DNA of 64,000 nt from Halomonas huangheensis (GCF_001431725.1 NZ_CP013106.1:4278001-4342000); one strand, 5' to 3'; shown: positions 18,629-31,041, numbered from the stretch's first letter. Translations and numbers: made by a program. The notes: generated from the sequence alone by a model not told the origin.

Positions 18629-20169
18629 GGAGCCCCCATCAACAGCGCGGGTGACTGTGCGACGGCACCGAACAGATGCTGTACTTCAAGCATCGCCGCA
18701 CCAGTGGTATCCAGCAGAGGCTGCGGGTAGAGCCCAAACAGCAGTACCAGCCCCAGTAGCGAGAACATCATCAGAAACTCACGCTTATCGAGATCGGCAA
18801 AGCGCCTCTCATCCCGGGCCGGGCCGAAGTGAACCCATTGCATCAGCAGTAGCGAATAGATCGCCGCCAGCACCAACCCACCGCTGGCGATGACCACTGT
18901 CCAGGGAGCGACGGGGAAGCTGCCGAACAGGATCATGAATTCGCCGATGAAATTGGCCGTTCCGGGCATGCCCAGCGAGGCAGCGACGAAACACAGCGAG
19001 AACCCGGGCAGACAGCCCATGCGCCCCCACAAGCCACCCATCTCGCGCATATCGCGGGTATGCAGCCGCTCATAGAGCTGGCCGCTCAGGATGAACAACC
19101 CAGCCGCCGAGAAGGCGTGGGCGACCATCAGCATCATCACTCCCTGCAGGGCGAGCTCAGTGCCTGCGTAGATGCCGATCAATACAAAGCCCATGTGCGA
19201 GATGCTGGTGTAAGCGATCAGACGCTTGATATCCCGCTGCCCGCAAGCCAATAGCGCCCCGTAGAAGATCCCCACCAGACCCAGCGTCATGGCCACCGGG
19301 GCGAAGGCCTGGGACGCCTCGGGGAACAACGGCAGCGCGAAGCGCAACATACCGTAGGCAGCAGTCTTGAGCAGGATGCCCGCGAGGTCGACGCTACCCG
19401 CGGTAGGCGCCTGGGCATGCGCATCGGGTAGCCAGCCGTGCAGCGGCACCACCGGCAGCTTGACCGCAAATGCGACGAAGAAGCCGAGCATCAGCAGCAT
19501 CGCCGCCCTCTCCGATAACGGTGTCTCCATCAACGCTGCATAAGAGAACGAGTACTCGCCGGTGTTGGAGTGGTGCAGAAACACCAGGCCAAGAATCGAC
19601 ACCAGCATCAGCAGGCCGCTGGCCTGGGTATAGATGAAGAACTTGGTCGCCGCGCGGATCCGGGTCCGCCCTTCCGAGCCACTGTGGCCCCACAGCGCGA
19701 TCAGGAAATACATCGGCACCAGCATCATTTCCCAGAAGAAGAAGAACAGAAACAGGTCGATCGCCAGGAAAACACCGACCACTCCGCCGAGGATCCACAG
19801 CAGGTTGAGATGAAAGAAGCCGACACGACGCACAATCTCGTTCCACGAGCAGAGTACCGCCAGTATGCCGAGGAAGCCGGTCAGCGCGATCAGTACCAGC
19901 GACAGACCATCGAGCGCCAGATGCACACTGATGCCGAAGCGCGGAATCCACGTGACCTGCCATTCCATCGACCAGCGCACCCCCTCGCTAGCGGTGCCCA
20001 TCTGCGGCAAATGGTAGTCGCCGTGGAACCACAGTCCCAGGGTAATCACTAGTTCGATCAGCATCGTTGCCAGCGCAATCCAGCGCGGCGCCTGTTCGCC
20101 GAAGCGCTCGCCCTGCCAGCACAGCAGGCCGCCGACGAAGGGAATCAGAATCAGCCAGAGCAGCGTCAT
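18625..20169 (-). CDS. nuoM: NADH-quinone oxidoreductase subunit M
   Basis: A 514-residue antiporter-like membrane subunit of complex I. Family segments are FFFFWEMMLVPMYFLIALWG (conserved Glu), KLPVVPLHGWLPDAHAQAPT, IKRLIAYTSISHMGFVLIG and GTANFIGEFMILFG. The ATG at 20169 begins MTLLWLILIPF, the normal NuoM N-terminus; an in-frame start at 20232 would add 21 non-conserved residues. It sits between nuoL and nuoN. Confidence 0.95.
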   Translation of the reverse strand: MTLLWLILIPFVGGLLCWQGERFGEQAPRWIALATMLIELVITLGLWFHGDYHLPQMGTASEGVRWSMEWQVTWIPRFGISVHLALDGLSLVLIALTGFLGILAVLCSWNEIVRRVGFFHLNLLWILGGVVGVFLAIDLFLFFFFWEMMLVPMYFLIALWGHSGSEGRTRIRAATKFFIYTQASGLLMLVSILGLVFLHHSNTGEYSFSYAALMETPLSERAAMLLMLGFFVAFAVKLPVVPLHGWLPDAHAQAPTAGSVDLAGILLKTAAYGMLRFALPLFPEASQAFAPVAMTLGLVGIFYGALLACGQRDIKRLIAYTSISHMGFVLIGIYAGTELALQGVMMLMVAHAFSAAGLFILSGQLYERLHTRDMREMGGLWGRMGCLPGFSLCFVAASLGMPGTANFIGEFMILFGSFPVAPWTVVIASGGLVLAAIYSLLLMQWVHFGPARDERRFADLDKREFLMMFSLLGLVLLFGLYPQPLLDTTGAAMLEVQHLFGAVAQSPALLMGAP

Positions 20170-20256
20170 ATGCGGTGTGTTCCCTGTGGTTGTCGATACA
20201 CTGTTGGCATCTCCCTGCCCCTCGTTATGCAAGTCACAATGTGCAAACCAGGTTGC

Positions 20257-22134
20257 TCAACCGCCCAGTACCAGCACAATGAGAATCACCGTGACCCCCA
20301 GCGCCATACTGGTGGCATACAGCCGCAGCTTGCCGGTCTGGGTGTAGCTCAAGCCACGGTGAGCTAGCCAGGCCACCCAGCCCATCACCAGCACTAGACG
20401 ATCGATGATGTCATCGCGCAATACATGCACCAGGCCACGATAGGGACGCACCAGAAGCCGGTCGTAGGCGATGTCAAAACCCCAGCCCTGATTCCAGAGC
20501 CGCCATAGTCGCGCTTCCCAACCGCCAGCCATGCGTTCACCGAGCCAGCGTCGACGCTTCAGGAATAGCCAGGCCGCCAGCCCCAGACCTCCCAGTGAAG
20601 CCGCGGCCGCGAAAATACCCAGCACGGTATGCCCGACATCGTGCACATTGGCCCCGGGGCTCGACGGCAGAACACCCTCCAACGGTGGCTGAATTACCCC
20701 GCCGAGGAAGGTCGACAGGATCGCCAGCACCACCAGCGGCAGTCCGTGCACCAGCCCGCGACCGGCTACGGCATGGCGCGCGTTGTCGCTTTTCATCTCG
20801 CCATGGAAAGTGCCGATAATCAGCCTGAGGGTATATAACGAGGTCAGGAAAGCGCCGACCAGCCCCGCCAGCATCAATCCTCCATCACCGGCGGCCCAGG
20901 CTTCCCAGAGGATCTCATCCTTGCTGTAGAAACCGGCGGTGACCAGCGGCAGTGCTGCCAACGCCGCGCCACCAACGATAAAACCTGCATAGGCCAGCGG
21001 CAGTCGACGCCACAGCCCGCCCAACCGATGCATGTCCTGTTCATGGTGACAACTGACTATCACCGCACCGGCAGAAAGGAACAGCAGCGCCTTGAAGAAG
21101 GCGTGAGTCATCAGATGGAAGATCGCCGCATCATAGGCACCAACGCCCAGTGCCAGAAACATGTAACCGATCTGGCTCATCGTCGAATAGGCCAGTACCC
21201 GTTTGATGTCGGTCTGGGCCAACGCCGCAAAGCCGGCCATCAGTAATGTCAGCGCGCCGATCAGCCCCACCAGGTAGAGCACCATCGGCGCCAGCTCGAA
21301 GATCCCATGCAGGCGAGCGATCAGATAGACGCCAGCGGTGACCATGGTCGCCGCATGAATCAACGCCGACACCGGCGTAGGGCCGGCCATGGCATCCGCC
21401 AGCCAGGTGTGTAGTGGCAACTGGGCCGATTTGCCCAGAGCGCCACCGAGAATCAGCAGGGCCGCCAGCCGCGCCTCAAGCGAGCCCTCGCTCCAGACTT
21501 CCGGCGCACGCGTCAGGATATCGGCAATATTCAACGTGCCCAGCGCACGGAACAACAGGAACAGTCCAATGGCCAGCAACACATCGCCCAACCGGGTAAC
21601 GATAAATGCCTTGAAGGCCGCCCAGCCGTTGGCCGACGTCTCATAGTAGTAGCCGATCAGCAGGTAGCTGCACAGGCCGACGCCTTCCCAGCCCAGGAAC
21701 AGCAGCAATACGTTGTCGCCAAGCACCAGCAGAATCATGCTGAACACGAACAGGTTCATGTAGGCATAGAAGCGAGTGATACCGTTCTCGCCCTGCATAT
21801 ACCAGGCAGCGAACAGGTGTATCAGGAATCCAACACCGGTGATGATTCCCAGCATGGTCAACGACAGACCATCGAGGCGTAGACCGATGGTCGGCTGAAA
21901 GTCACCCACCGAGAGCCAGGTCCATAGCGTCATGTCGGTACTGGCGTCGCCGCTGGCTTGAAAATTCCAACCGAGCCAGGCGGTGACCAGTGCAGCCAGC
22001 CCAACACTGGCGACACCTACCACAGCGCTCAAGCGAGCGTTGAGCCTGCCTCGTGACAGCGCAAGGATCAGGGTACCGGCCAGTGGCAGCAGGAACGTCA
22101 GTGGCAGCAGGAATGTCAGTGGCAACGGCGACAT
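20257..22134 (-). CDS. nuoL: NADH-quinone oxidoreductase subunit L
   Basis: A 625-residue membrane subunit of complex I with the long lateral helix that couples the proton channels. Recognisable stretches are LFLGWEGVGLCSYLLIGYYYE, LPLHTWLADAMAGPTPVSALIHAATMVTAG and IKRVLAYSTMSQIGYM. The N-terminus carries a near-exact 18 bp tandem duplication (22082-22117) that repeats PLTFLL within the first transmembrane segment. It lies between nuoK and nuoM, with 12 nt to nuoK. Confidence 0.95.
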   Translation of the reverse strand: MSPLPLTFLLPLTFLLPLAGTLILALSRGRLNARLSAVVGVASVGLAALVTAWLGWNFQASGDASTDMTLWTWLSVGDFQPTIGLRLDGLSLTMLGIITGVGFLIHLFAAWYMQGENGITRFYAYMNLFVFSMILLVLGDNVLLLFLGWEGVGLCSYLLIGYYYETSANGWAAFKAFIVTRLGDVLLAIGLFLLFRALGTLNIADILTRAPEVWSEGSLEARLAALLILGGALGKSAQLPLHTWLADAMAGPTPVSALIHAATMVTAGVYLIARLHGIFELAPMVLYLVGLIGALTLLMAGFAALAQTDIKRVLAYSTMSQIGYMFLALGVGAYDAAIFHLMTHAFFKALLFLSAGAVIVSCHHEQDMHRLGGLWRRLPLAYAGFIVGGAALAALPLVTAGFYSKDEILWEAWAAGDGGLMLAGLVGAFLTSLYTLRLIIGTFHGEMKSDNARHAVAGRGLVHGLPLVVLAILSTFLGGVIQPPLEGVLPSSPGANVHDVGHTVLGIFAAAASLGGLGLAAWLFLKRRRWLGERMAGGWEARLWRLWNQGWGFDIAYDRLLVRPYRGLVHVLRDDIIDRLVLVMGWVAWLAHRGLSYTQTGKLRLYATSMALGVTVILIVLVLGG

Positions 22135-22146
22135 CAGCAGGCTCCC

Positions 22147-22455
22147 TTATCCGCGCATGCGGTTGGCGGCGTCCACATCAAGTGACTTGAAGCGATGGTG
22201 GAGTTGGATCAACAGTGCCAAACCTACGCTCGCTTCGGCTGCAGCCAGTGCAATCACCAGCAGGAACATCGCCTGGCCCTCCGGCTGCCCCCAGGCCGAG
22301 CCACCGACGATGAAAGCCAGCGCTGCGGCATTGAGCATGACCTCCAGACTCATCAGCACGAACACCATGTTGCGTCGGCAGATCAGCCCGGCGAAGCCCA
22401 GCACGAAGAGGATAGATGCCAGCACCAGGCCATGTTCCATGGGGATTCCGTTCAT
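22147..22455 (-). CDS. nuoK: NADH-quinone oxidoreductase subunit K
   Basis: A 102-residue, three-helix membrane subunit of complex I. It keeps the conserved membrane Glu residues ([13 protein letters not shown] and [13 protein letters not shown]) and the start-proximal LILFVLG-like helix. Its start overlaps the nuoJ stop by 4 nt, the usual coupled arrangement. Length is standard. Confidence 0.95.
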   Translation of the reverse strand: MNGIPMEHGLVLASILFVLGFAGLICRRNMVFVLMSLEVMLNAAALAFIVGGSAWGQPEGQAMFLLVIALAAAEASVGLALLIQLHHRFKSLDVDAANRMRG

Positions 22456-22997
22456 GACACCTCCTTGCGAGCGCTGGGTTCGGCATTGCTGTGAGGCGCG
22501 TCAGGATGGGCGGTGCGACCGACATGAGAGGCGGTGACCAGCGCCGCCAGCAACAGCATGGCGCCAAGCTCAACAGCCATCAGCCAGGGACCGAACAGCA
22601 AGGTGCCGACTGCCTTGGCGGTCAGGATCTCGCCATCCACCATGCGCCCGGTATCCCCCGACCATAGCGTGGCAATCAGCGTTACCAGCAACACCACCGC
22701 GAGCAGCGACGGGCCCAACCAGATCCGTGGCTTGAGCCACGCCCGCTCCTGGGCTTCACCCTGGTCGCCCAGATTGAGCATCATCACCACGAATACGAAC
22801 AACACCATGATCGCCCCAGCGTAGACAATCACCTCCATGGCCCCGGCGAATGGTGCCCCCAGCGCGAAGAACACCAGCGCTACCGAGATCAGTGAGACGA
22901 TCAGGTAGAGCAGCGCATGCACCGGGTTGGTGTTGGTGATGACGCCCAATGTAGCCAGTACAGCAACCAGGCCACTCAGGTAGAAGGCGATTTCCAT
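22452..22997 (-). CDS. nuoJ: NADH-quinone oxidoreductase subunit J
   Basis: A 181-residue membrane subunit of complex I with five hydrophobic segments. The conserved stretch [21 protein letters not shown] and the following [26 protein letters not shown] are typical. The C-terminus after residue 160 is polar and poorly conserved. Overlaps nuoK by 4 nt. Confidence 0.95.
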   Translation of the reverse strand: MEIAFYLSGLVAVLATLGVITNTNPVHALLYLIVSLISVALVFFALGAPFAGAMEVIVYAGAIMVLFVFVVMMLNLGDQGEAQERAWLKPRIWLGPSLLAVVLLVTLIATLWSGDTGRMVDGEILTAKAVGTLLFGPWLMAVELGAMLLLAALVTASHVGRTAHPDAPHSNAEPSARKEVS

Positions 22998-23023
22998 GGC
23001 TATCTCCTGCTGGTGAATGCGAC

Positions 23024-23569
23024 TTACGGCAGCAGCGTCTTGACGTCGATCGGCTGTTCCTCATTTTTCGCCCGTCCCTTGTCCTTGCCGGCGATCGACA
23101 TCCCCGCCACTTTGTAGAAGTGGTAATCGTGGTCCTTGCCCGGGCCATCGATCAGCAGGTCCTGCTTCTCATAGACCAGTTCCTGGCGTCGATACTCGCC
23201 CATCTCGAAGTCGGGGGTGAGCTGAATCGCCGAGGTCGGGCAGGCCTCTTCGCACATGCCACAGTAGATGCAACGCGAGAAGTTGATGCGAAAGAACTCG
23301 GGATACCAGCGGCCATCCTCCTGTTCGCCCTTCTGCAGCGAGATGCAGGCGACGGGACAGGCCACCGCGCACAAGTTGCAGGCCACACAGCGCTCCTCAC
23401 CGTCAGGGTCCCGGGTCAGGACGATGCGTCCTCGATAGCGCGGTGGCAGGTAAACGGGATCCTCGGGGTAATTCTGCGTCTCGCGCTTGCGGAAGCTGTG
23501 CATGAAGACCATGCCCAACGTACGCAGTTGGGAGATGGTTCCCTTGATCACATTCCTGAACATGGCCAT
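23024..23569 (-). CDS. nuoI: NADH-quinone oxidoreductase subunit I
   Basis: A 181-residue peripheral-arm subunit carrying two [4Fe-4S] clusters (N6a and N6b). Two ferredoxin motifs are intact: [16 protein letters not shown] and [16 protein letters not shown]. The N-terminal [18 protein letters not shown] is the normal NuoI lead-in. It lies 24 nt after nuoH. Confidence 0.96.
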   Translation of the reverse strand: MAMFRNVIKGTISQLRTLGMVFMHSFRKRETQNYPEDPVYLPPRYRGRIVLTRDPDGEERCVACNLCAVACPVACISLQKGEQEDGRWYPEFFRINFSRCIYCGMCEEACPTSAIQLTPDFEMGEYRRQELVYEKQDLLIDGPGKDHDYHFYKVAGMSIAGKDKGRAKNEEQPIDVKTLLP

Positions 23570-23593
23570 AGCTCCTCGGTCGAGGCGGATTTG

Positions 23594-24574
23594 TCACACC
23601 GGATCGGCAATCAGAATTACCGCCCCGGTCACCAGCAGATTGATCAACGTCAGCGGTAGGCAGAATTTCCAGCCGAAACTCATGACCCGGTCATAACGCG
23701 GCCGCGGCAATGCCGCGCGCAACAGCACGAACAGCATCAGGAAGGCCGCGACCTTGAGCGCAAACCAGACGATCGGCGGCAACAGCGGACCGTGCCAGCC
23801 ACCGAAGAACAGCGTCACGATCAACGCTGAGATCAGCACCATGCCGACATACTCGCCGATGAAGAACATGCCGAATTTCATGCTCGAATACTCGATGTGA
23901 TAACCATCGGCAAGCTCCTGTTCGGCCTCGGGCTGATCAAATGGGTGACGATGGGTCACCGCAATCCCGGCGATCAGGAAAGTGCAGAAGCCGAAGAACT
24001 GCGGGATCACGAACCACAGCCCCTGCTGGGCGTTGACGATTTCACGCATGTTGAACGAGCCGGTCATCGCCACCACGCCCATCAGCGCCAGCCCCATGAA
24101 GACCTCGTAAGACAGTGTCTGCGCAGAAGCGCGCATGGCGCCGATCAGCGCGTACTTGTTGCCGCTCGACCAGCCGCCGAACAACACGGCGTAGACGTTG
24201 ATACCGGCCATCGCGAGGAAAAACAGCAAACCGATATTGAGATCAGCCACTCCCCAGCCGGGAGTGATAGGGATGATCATGAACGACAGCAACAACGAGG
24301 CCATGGCGATCACCGGCGCCAGCACGAATAGCGTGCGATCAGCAAACGGCGGGACCCAGTCCTCCTTGAAGAAGATCTTGATCATGTCGGCGACCAACTG
24401 CAGTGAACCGAACGGCCCAACCCGGTTGGGCCCGTAACGGTCCTGCCAGAGCCCCAACAAGCGACGTTCGACCACCGTCATGGCCGCACCCAGCAATACT
24501 GTACCCAGCAGGATGGCCAACGCCTGGAGCATGGCGATCAGGCTGGCGGCGACTAGCGGCGTCAACCAGCTCAT
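23594..24574 (-). CDS. nuoH: NADH-quinone oxidoreductase subunit H
   Basis: A 326-residue membrane subunit that forms much of the quinone-binding chamber. Family stretches are [68 protein letters not shown] and [13 protein letters not shown]. Its ATG overlaps the nuoG stop by 4 nt. Confidence 0.96.
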   Translation of the reverse strand: MSWLTPLVAASLIAMLQALAILLGTVLLGAAMTVVERRLLGLWQDRYGPNRVGPFGSLQLVADMIKIFFKEDWVPPFADRTLFVLAPVIAMASLLLSFMIIPITPGWGVADLNIGLLFFLAMAGINVYAVLFGGWSSGNKYALIGAMRASAQTLSYEVFMGLALMGVVAMTGSFNMREIVNAQQGLWFVIPQFFGFCTFLIAGIAVTHRHPFDQPEAEQELADGYHIEYSSMKFGMFFIGEYVGMVLISALIVTLFFGGWHGPLLPPIVWFALKVAAFLMLFVLLRAALPRPRYDRVMSFGWKFCLPLTLINLLVTGAVILIADPV

Positions 24575-27366
24575 CGGCGGTCTCCTGTCTCATCGCCACG
24601 CCGGGCCATGGCCTCTGCATCGTGACCGTTATTCATCACCGGGCCAATCATCACCGGGCCAAGCTCGGCCCAGTCACCGCTGACAAATGCTGGCTCGATG
24701 CCCGCCGGAACACCGATCAGCCCCGCAGGGAGCGCGGCATCGAGCTGCACAGGAAGGTTGATCCGGCCACTGCCGGTGAACACACTGAGCAGATCGCCCT
24801 CACTACAGCCCAGCTGCTGAGCATCGTCGACAGACAGTCGCAACGCCGCCGGTGCAGTACGCTCGACGATCGGTGCGGCGCGTGACGAGGTTTCCTCGCC
24901 ACCAAACAGCCGCGGCAGCACCACTATCTGCCAGGCTGAATCGCGCGGCGTGAAGCGCTCTGGCAGCGCGATGAAGTATTCGTATTTACCCGGGCGTGGA
25001 TGCAGCAGTCGCACCCCGGGATCGCCGGCGCTCAAGTGGCCACCGACCTCGTCGGTGAACTTGTTCCATGCCTGCGGCGAGTTCCAGCCCGGCGCCCAGG
25101 CGAAAGCAACCTCTTCACGCGGCCTATCGAAACCGTTATAGCCCTCCATCGAGAAGGTGAGCGGCGAATCGACGTCCTGCGAAGCGCGCGGCTCGCTGAC
25201 GTCGAGATGAGCGCGCATCGCGGTGCGCCCGCTGTAGCGGTGCGGCTCGCGAGCCAGCTTGAGCCCGCGCACCCGGTAATCGGCGCTCGGTGATGCATCG
25301 AGGATGTCATGTAGTTCGGGATAGCGCTCGGCACAGGCCCGAGTCACCGTATCGAAGGTGACCTCACCGACATCGTGACGCAGCACCTCAGCACGCAAGG
25401 CATGCAGCCAACGCCAGCTTTCATGGATGCGCGTCTCGGGGCGAATGTAGCGCGGATCAAACACCTGAAAGAAACGCTGGGCGCGCCCTTCCAGACTGAC
25501 CAGCGTGCCGTCGGCTTCGCTGAAGGCTGCCGCTGGCAGCCCCAGATGGGCATGCTGCCAGGTGCCGGTGCGCTGGTGGTCAAGCACAATCACCGTCTCG
25601 GCTCGCGCCAACACCGCATCGACCCGCTCTCGCGGCGCACGCTGATAGAGGTCGTTCTCGAGCACTACCACGGCATCGGCATGCGCGTTCTCGAGTTCGT
25701 CGAACGCCCACTCCAGTGACTCGCCGCCCAGCATCGTCAGCCCGGTGCTGTTGGCCTCGCCGCGCACCAGCAACAGACTACCCTGCCGAGTCTGCCGCGA
25801 CAGCGCTCGGGCCACGCTGCCAGCGGCCTCGATCACCATCGGCGAGCCCAGCGAGCCGCCACTGATGACCAGCGGACGACGCGCCTCAAGCAAGCGCTCG
25901 GCGATCGTTTCGGCTTCCCGCCGTGTGGCTTCCTCGAGGCCTTCGACCGCCGGTGCCGTTGCGTCAATGGCGTGCGCCACGGCAAAGCCAAGTCGTGCGA
26001 TATCGTCCGGTGCCAGCCTCCAACTGGCGGTACTGATGTCATCGAGCCCGGAGGCAATTGGGTAGGCGATGAAAAGCGGATGATAGCTGTCCTGACCGAG
26101 CGTCCTGACGGCATCATCGTTCCAGCTCGGAATATCACGTTCGGCGGCCAGTTCGGTACGTCGCGCGGTGACTGCCTGACGCACCGTCAGCCCGACGCGG
26201 GCGGCGCTGGCAATCAAGTCCTCGCCGAGCACCAGCACAGCATCGTGATCCTCAACGTCACGCAGCGTCGGAGTGGGCAATCCGCAAGACTGGTTGAGCG
26301 CCTGCATTGTCGCCAGGCACACCAGCTCTTGCGCGGCGATACCGGTCGAGAAGTTTCCCTCGCCAACCAACTCACGCAGTTGATGGTTGCTTTCGAGACT
26401 CGCCCGTGGCGAACCGATGCCGATCACCCGACGTGCGTTGCGCAACAGGTCGGCGCCGCGATCCAGTGCCGCATCGACCTCCAGGTTGAGCGCTGCGTCG
26501 TTGCGGTCGATGCGCCACTCGGGGCGAAGCGGGCGATCGCTACGATTGACGTAGCCATAACCGAAACGGCCGCGATCGCAAAGAAAGTAACGATTGACCT
26601 CGCCATGGTAACGATTCTCGATGCGTCGGATATCTCCATAGCGCTCGCCGGGACTTATATTGCAGCCCGAGGCACACTGATGGCAGATGCTCGGCGCAAA
26701 CTGCAGGTCCCACTTGCGGGTGTATCGCTCGGAGTGAGTCTGATCGGTAAATACTCCGGTCGGGCAGACCTCAGTGAGGTTGCCGGAGAAGACGCTTTCC
26801 AGCACGCCTTCCTGGTGACGGCCGAAGTAGATGTTGCTGTTGGCGCCGAAGGCGCCAAGATCGGTGCCTCCAGCGTAGTCACGATAGAAACGCACGCAGC
26901 GATAGCAGGTGATGCAGCGATTCATCTCGTGGGCGATGAACGGCCCCAGATACTGATTGCGATGAGTGCGCTTGCGAAAACGATAACGCCGCCGATCATG
27001 GCCGGTCATCACCGTCATGTCCTGCAGGTGACAATGGCCGCCCTCCTCACATACCGGGCAATCATGCGGGTGGTTGATCATCAGCCACTCGATGACACTG
27101 GCACGAAACTCGCGCGCTTCGTCGTCGTTGATCGAGATCCTGCTGTCATCGGCCGCCGGGGTCATGCACGACATCACCAGCATGCCCCTGGTATCGTCGG
27201 CGTCCTTGTATTGCTTGACCGCACACTGGCGACAGGCACCGACGCTACCCATCGCTGGGTGCCAGCAGAAATAGGGCACATCGAGACCCAGCGACAGGCA
27301 GGCACTAAGCAGGTTATCCGCCCCATCGACGTCGTAGCTCTGTCCGTCCACGTGAATCGTCGCCAT
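24571..27366 (-). CDS. nuoG: NADH-quinone oxidoreductase subunit G
   Basis: A 931-residue peripheral-arm subunit. The N-terminal 2Fe-2S domain has [15 protein letters not shown] and CRQC. The His-Cys [4Fe-4S] motif is [12 protein letters not shown]. Two further clusters are [13 protein letters not shown] with VCPTG, and CHQCASGCN, the additional N7-type motif. The rest is a molybdopterin-oxidoreductase-like fold without the cofactor role. Length is close to E. coli NuoG (about 910). Confidence 0.95.
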   Translation of the reverse strand: MATIHVDGQSYDVDGADNLLSACLSLGLDVPYFCWHPAMGSVGACRQCAVKQYKDADDTRGMLVMSCMTPAADDSRISINDDEAREFRASVIEWLMINHPHDCPVCEEGGHCHLQDMTVMTGHDRRRYRFRKRTHRNQYLGPFIAHEMNRCITCYRCVRFYRDYAGGTDLGAFGANSNIYFGRHQEGVLESVFSGNLTEVCPTGVFTDQTHSERYTRKWDLQFAPSICHQCASGCNISPGERYGDIRRIENRYHGEVNRYFLCDRGRFGYGYVNRSDRPLRPEWRIDRNDAALNLEVDAALDRGADLLRNARRVIGIGSPRASLESNHQLRELVGEGNFSTGIAAQELVCLATMQALNQSCGLPTPTLRDVEDHDAVLVLGEDLIASAARVGLTVRQAVTARRTELAAERDIPSWNDDAVRTLGQDSYHPLFIAYPIASGLDDISTASWRLAPDDIARLGFAVAHAIDATAPAVEGLEEATRREAETIAERLLEARRPLVISGGSLGSPMVIEAAGSVARALSRQTRQGSLLLVRGEANSTGLTMLGGESLEWAFDELENAHADAVVVLENDLYQRAPRERVDAVLARAETVIVLDHQRTGTWQHAHLGLPAAAFSEADGTLVSLEGRAQRFFQVFDPRYIRPETRIHESWRWLHALRAEVLRHDVGEVTFDTVTRACAERYPELHDILDASPSADYRVRGLKLAREPHRYSGRTAMRAHLDVSEPRASQDVDSPLTFSMEGYNGFDRPREEVAFAWAPGWNSPQAWNKFTDEVGGHLSAGDPGVRLLHPRPGKYEYFIALPERFTPRDSAWQIVVLPRLFGGEETSSRAAPIVERTAPAALRLSVDDAQQLGCSEGDLLSVFTGSGRINLPVQLDAALPAGLIGVPAGIEPAFVSGDWAELGPVMIGPVMNNGHDAEAMARRGDETGDRR

Positions 27367-27399
27367 TCGGTTACCTCACCTTCAGGTGAACGAGTCCGC

Positions 27400-28758
27400 T
27401 CATACCGCACCCACAGGAATCGGATCGGCATGGGCACTGCGCGGTGGATGCACGACACCACGCTCGAACTCCTCACGGAAATACTTGAGCGCCGACTGCA
27501 GCGGCATCGCCGCCCCCGGAGCATGGGCGCAGAACGTCTTGCCCGGCCCCAGGTCGCTGCCCAGTTTGTCGAGCATTTCCAGATCGCCGCGCTCGCCTTC
27601 GCCACTCTCGAGCGCCTGGAGAATCCTGACGGTCCACGGCAAACCATCACGACACGGCGTGCACCATCCGCACGACTCTCGGGCGAAGAACTGCTCCAGG
27701 TTGCGCACCAGCGACAACACGCTCTGATCCTCGTTGACCACGGTCAGCAGTCCAGTCCCCATACGGCTTCCCAGCTTACCGATGGTGTCGAAGTCGAGCG
27801 GTTCGTCGAGGTGTTCGGGCAATAGAAAGCCCGTGCTGCCGCCCCCCGGAAGCCAGGTCTTGAGTGCTCGGCCATCGCGCATGCCGCCGGCACGCTCTAG
27901 CAACTCGCTGCCGCTGGTGCCGATCGGCAACTCCCATAGTCCCGGCATAGTGACCTTGCCGGAGACGCCATAGAGTTTGGTCCCACCGTCGTTGCTGAGC
28001 TCACCGGACAGATCCTGATACCACCTGGCGCCGCGGAGCATCACCGCCGGAGCGTTGCAGATCGTTTCAACATTGTTGACCACGGTGGGCTTTCCCCAGG
28101 CCCCTGACTGACCAGGGAACGGTGGCTTGGCACGCGGGTTGGCACGATTACCCTCCAGCGAATTGATCAGCGCCGTCTCCTCACCGCAGATATAGCGCCC
28201 AGCACCGGTGTGCAACGCAATGTCGAAGTCGTAACCGCGGCCCGCGATATCATTGCCTAGCCAACCAGCAGCACGCGCCTCATTGATTGCATGCGTCAAG
28301 GCATGGGCGGCCTCGACGTACTCACCGCGCAGGAAGATGTAGCCGAAACGCGAGTGGTTGGCATAACCAGCGATGATCATGCCTTCGATCAGCAGGTGTG
28401 GCAGCTGTTCCAGCAGCAACCGGTCCTTGAAGGTGCCCGGCTCCATCTCGTCGGCGTTGCAGACCAGGTAGCCACGCGGGATATCCGGTCCCTTCATGGT
28501 CAGGCTCCACTTCATGCCCGCCGAGAAGCCAGCGCCGCCGCGCCCGCGAACATTGGCGTCCTTCATGGTCGCGACCACGTCATCGGGAGACTGATGATTG
28601 AGCACCTCACGTGCGGCGACATACCCTTCCTTGTCGAGGTACTCGTCTAGACCGACCATTGCGCCGTCGTCGGCCAGTCGCCAGGTCAATGGATGAGTTT
28701 CGGCGCGGCGCTCGGCGGCGCTCTGACGCAGCTGGCAGTGATAACGGCTGACGCTCAT
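27400..28758 (-). CDS. nuoF: NADH-quinone oxidoreductase subunit F
   Basis: A 452-residue FMN- and NADH-binding subunit, the entry point for electrons. The NADH/FMN motif [15 protein letters not shown] lies near residue 72, the FMN segment [19 protein letters not shown] follows, and the [4Fe-4S] cluster motif [12 protein letters not shown] with a distal Cys ([10 protein letters not shown]) is intact. Starts 4 nt inside nuoE. Confidence 0.96.
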   Translation of the reverse strand: MSVSRYHCQLRQSAAERRAETHPLTWRLADDGAMVGLDEYLDKEGYVAAREVLNHQSPDDVVATMKDANVRGRGGAGFSAGMKWSLTMKGPDIPRGYLVCNADEMEPGTFKDRLLLEQLPHLLIEGMIIAGYANHSRFGYIFLRGEYVEAAHALTHAINEARAAGWLGNDIAGRGYDFDIALHTGAGRYICGEETALINSLEGNRANPRAKPPFPGQSGAWGKPTVVNNVETICNAPAVMLRGARWYQDLSGELSNDGGTKLYGVSGKVTMPGLWELPIGTSGSELLERAGGMRDGRALKTWLPGGGSTGFLLPEHLDEPLDFDTIGKLGSRMGTGLLTVVNEDQSVLSLVRNLEQFFARESCGWCTPCRDGLPWTVRILQALESGEGERGDLEMLDKLGSDLGPGKTFCAHAPGAAMPLQSALKYFREEFERGVVHPPRSAHADPIPVGAV

Positions 28759-29264
28759 GCATAGCCCTCCAGCAAGTTGGCCACGTCATCGGCTGCAACG
28801 GGGCCGTAGGTGTCATCGTCGACCATCAGCGCCGGACCACGGTCGCAAGCGCCCAGACAGCACACCGGCAGCAGCGTGAAACGACCATCCTCGGTGGTCT
28901 GGCCCAGACCGATACCCAGCCGTGCCGACAATGCCTCAAGCAGTTGATCGCAATCGTTGAGGAAGCACGAGCTGCTGTCGCAGACCAGAATCACATGCCG
29001 CCCCACCGGCTGACGGAAGATCAAGCTGTAGAAGGTCGCCACGCCCTCGACGGCGGCCGGGCCAATCCCCAATACTTCGGCGATAACGGGAATGGCTGCA
29101 TCGGGCACCCAACCATGACGGCGCTGAACGATCTTGAGCGCCTCGATGCAGGCCGCCTGAGGCTGCTCGTAATGATCGCGTTCATGCTCGATGGCATGGC
29201 GATCCTCCTCGGCGAGATTGAAACCTTCGCCATCACTGGCGATCTGTCGTGCGCTCTCGGTCAT
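28755..29264 (-). CDS. nuoE: NADH-quinone oxidoreductase subunit E
   Basis: A 169-residue subunit holding the N1a [2Fe-2S] cluster in the peripheral arm. The cluster ligands are seen in [10 protein letters not shown] and [10 protein letters not shown], in the thioredoxin-like fold. The N-terminal helix bundle ([29 protein letters not shown]) matches the family. One nt separates it from nuoCD. Confidence 0.95.
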   Translation of the reverse strand: MTESARQIASDGEGFNLAEEDRHAIEHERDHYEQPQAACIEALKIVQRRHGWVPDAAIPVIAEVLGIGPAAVEGVATFYSLIFRQPVGRHVILVCDSSSCFLNDCDQLLEALSARLGIGLGQTTEDGRFTLLPVCCLGACDRGPALMVDDDTYGPVAADDVANLLEGYA

Positions 29265-29265
29265 G

Positions 29266-31041
29266 TCAGCGATCCACGTCAGCCATCACGAAATCGATAC
29301 TGCCCAGGTGAGCAATCAGGTCGGGTACGAAGCCACCACGCATTACCGCCGGGATCTGCTGAAGATGCGGGAAACTCGGCGTGCGAATGCGAGTTCGGTA
29401 GCTCATGGTATTGCCGTCACTGGTCAGGTAATAACTGTTGATCCCCTTGGTCGCTTCGACCATCTGCTGCGACTCATTGGGCTCGAGTACCGGCCCCCAG
29501 GAGACCTGCAGAAAGTGGGTGATCAAGGTTTCGATGTGTTGCAACATCCTTTCGCGCGGCGGAGGCGTAGTCAGCGGATGGTCAGCCTTGTAATCACCGT
29601 CCGGCATGTGGTCGATGCATTGCTGGATGATGCGCAAGCTCTGGCGCATCTCCTCGATACGCAGTTGGCCGCGGTCAAAGGCGTCGCCATTACTACCCAG
29701 TGGCACCTCGAAATCGAACTTCTCGTAACCCGAATAAGGGCGCGTCTTGCGCAAATCGAAGTCACAGCCGGTAGCGCGTAGATTGGGGCCGGTGATCCCC
29801 CAGGCCAGAGCGTCTCTGGTGGTGTATGCCGCGATGTGTCGAGTACGTTCGCGGACGATGGCATTCTCCATCATGGCCCGTTCGTACTCGCGCAGCCGTT
29901 TGGGCATCCAATCGACAAAGCCCTGCATCAGGCGATCCCAGCCCCTGGGCAGGTCCTGAGCCACCCCGCCGATGCGAAACCACGCCGGGTGCATACGAAA
30001 GCCGGTGATCGCCTCGATGACTTCGTAGGACTTCTGACGATCGGTAAAGGTATAGAACACCGGCGACATGGCGCCCAGGTCCTGCAGATAGGTGCCAAGG
30101 AAGAGTAGATGGCTGCTGATACGGAATAGCTCAGCCATCATGATACGAATGGTCTGGGCGCGTTCAGTCACCTGAATACCGGCAAGCTTCTCCACCGCCA
30201 GGATATACGGAAAATTGTTCATCACCCCGCCGGTATAATCGACCCGGTCCGTATAGGGAATGTAGCTATGCCAGGTCTGGCGCTCGCCCATCTTCTCAGC
30301 GCCGCGATGGTGATAGCCAATGTCCGGCACACAGTCGACGATTTCCTCGCCATTCAGCTGCAGTACGATACGAAAGGCGCCGTGTGCTGAGGGGTGATTG
30401 GGCCCGAGGTTGAGAAACATGAATTCGGTGTCGGCCTGCGCACGCTGCATGCCCCAGTCTTCAGGTTTGAACCTCAGTGCCTCCTGCTCGATATCCTGAC
30501 CCTCGACGGTCAGCGTATAGGGATCGAACTCGGTAGCTCGTGCGCCATGATCCTTGCGCAAGGGATGGCCATTCCAGGTCGGCGGCATGAGAATCCGCGC
30601 AAGATGGGGGTGGCCACGAAAATCGATACCAAACATGTCCCACACTTCACGCTCGTACCAGTTGGCATTGGGATAGAGTGACACGCTGGTCGGTAGTGTC
30701 AGGTCCTCTTCGTGCAGCGCCACCTTGAGCATGATGTCGCGGTTCCGCGTTATCGACAGCAACTGATAGAACACCGTGAAATCCGAAGCCGGCAGGCCGC
30801 GTCGGTTGCTGCGCAGGCGCTCATCGATCGCCGACAGGTCATAGAGCATGTCGAATGGCTCGGGCACATCGCGCAGGAAACTCAGTGCTTCGGTCAATAT
30901 TTCGCGGGATACCCACAATACCGGCATGCCAGTCAGCGTCGACTGCTCGAGAACCGCTTGATCACCGAAACTCTGCTTGAGCGCACCAACGATGGGGTCG
31001 TCGGCGGCTGTCGAATCGGGTGTTGATGTGGCAACGCTCAT
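29266..31041 (-). CDS. nuoCD: NADH-quinone oxidoreductase fused subunit C/D
   Basis: A 591-residue fusion of the 30 kDa (residues ~1-195) and 49 kDa (from ~205) subunits, as in E. coli and relatives. The C part shows [33 protein letters not shown]. The D part shows [36 protein letters not shown], and the quinone-site region. The fusion supports a gammaproteobacterial host. 41 nt separate it from nuoB. Confidence 0.96.
   Translation of the reverse strand: MSVATSTPDSTAADDPIVGALKQSFGDQAVLEQSTLTGMPVLWVSREILTEALSFLRDVPEPFDMLYDLSAIDERLRSNRRGLPASDFTVFYQLLSITRNRDIMLKVALHEEDLTLPTSVSLYPNANWYEREVWDMFGIDFRGHPHLARILMPPTWNGHPLRKDHGARATEFDPYTLTVEGQDIEQEALRFKPEDWGMQRAQADTEFMFLNLGPNHPSAHGAFRIVLQLNGEEIVDCVPDIGYHHRGAEKMGERQTWHSYIPYTDRVDYTGGVMNNFPYILAVEKLAGIQVTERAQTIRIMMAELFRISSHLLFLGTYLQDLGAMSPVFYTFTDRQKSYEVIEAITGFRMHPAWFRIGGVAQDLPRGWDRLMQGFVDWMPKRLREYERAMMENAIVRERTRHIAAYTTRDALAWGITGPNLRATGCDFDLRKTRPYSGYEKFDFEVPLGSNGDAFDRGQLRIEEMRQSLRIIQQCIDHMPDGDYKADHPLTTPPPRERMLQHIETLITHFLQVSWGPVLEPNESQQMVEATKGINSYYLTSDGNTMSYRTRIRTPSFPHLQQIPAVMRGGFVPDLIAHLGSIDFVMADVDR

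Noticed and set aside
25972..27825. 617-codon rightward frame opposite nuoG/nuoF
   Set aside because: Long antisense shadow in GC-rich DNA; nuoG and nuoF on the other strand have clear motifs.
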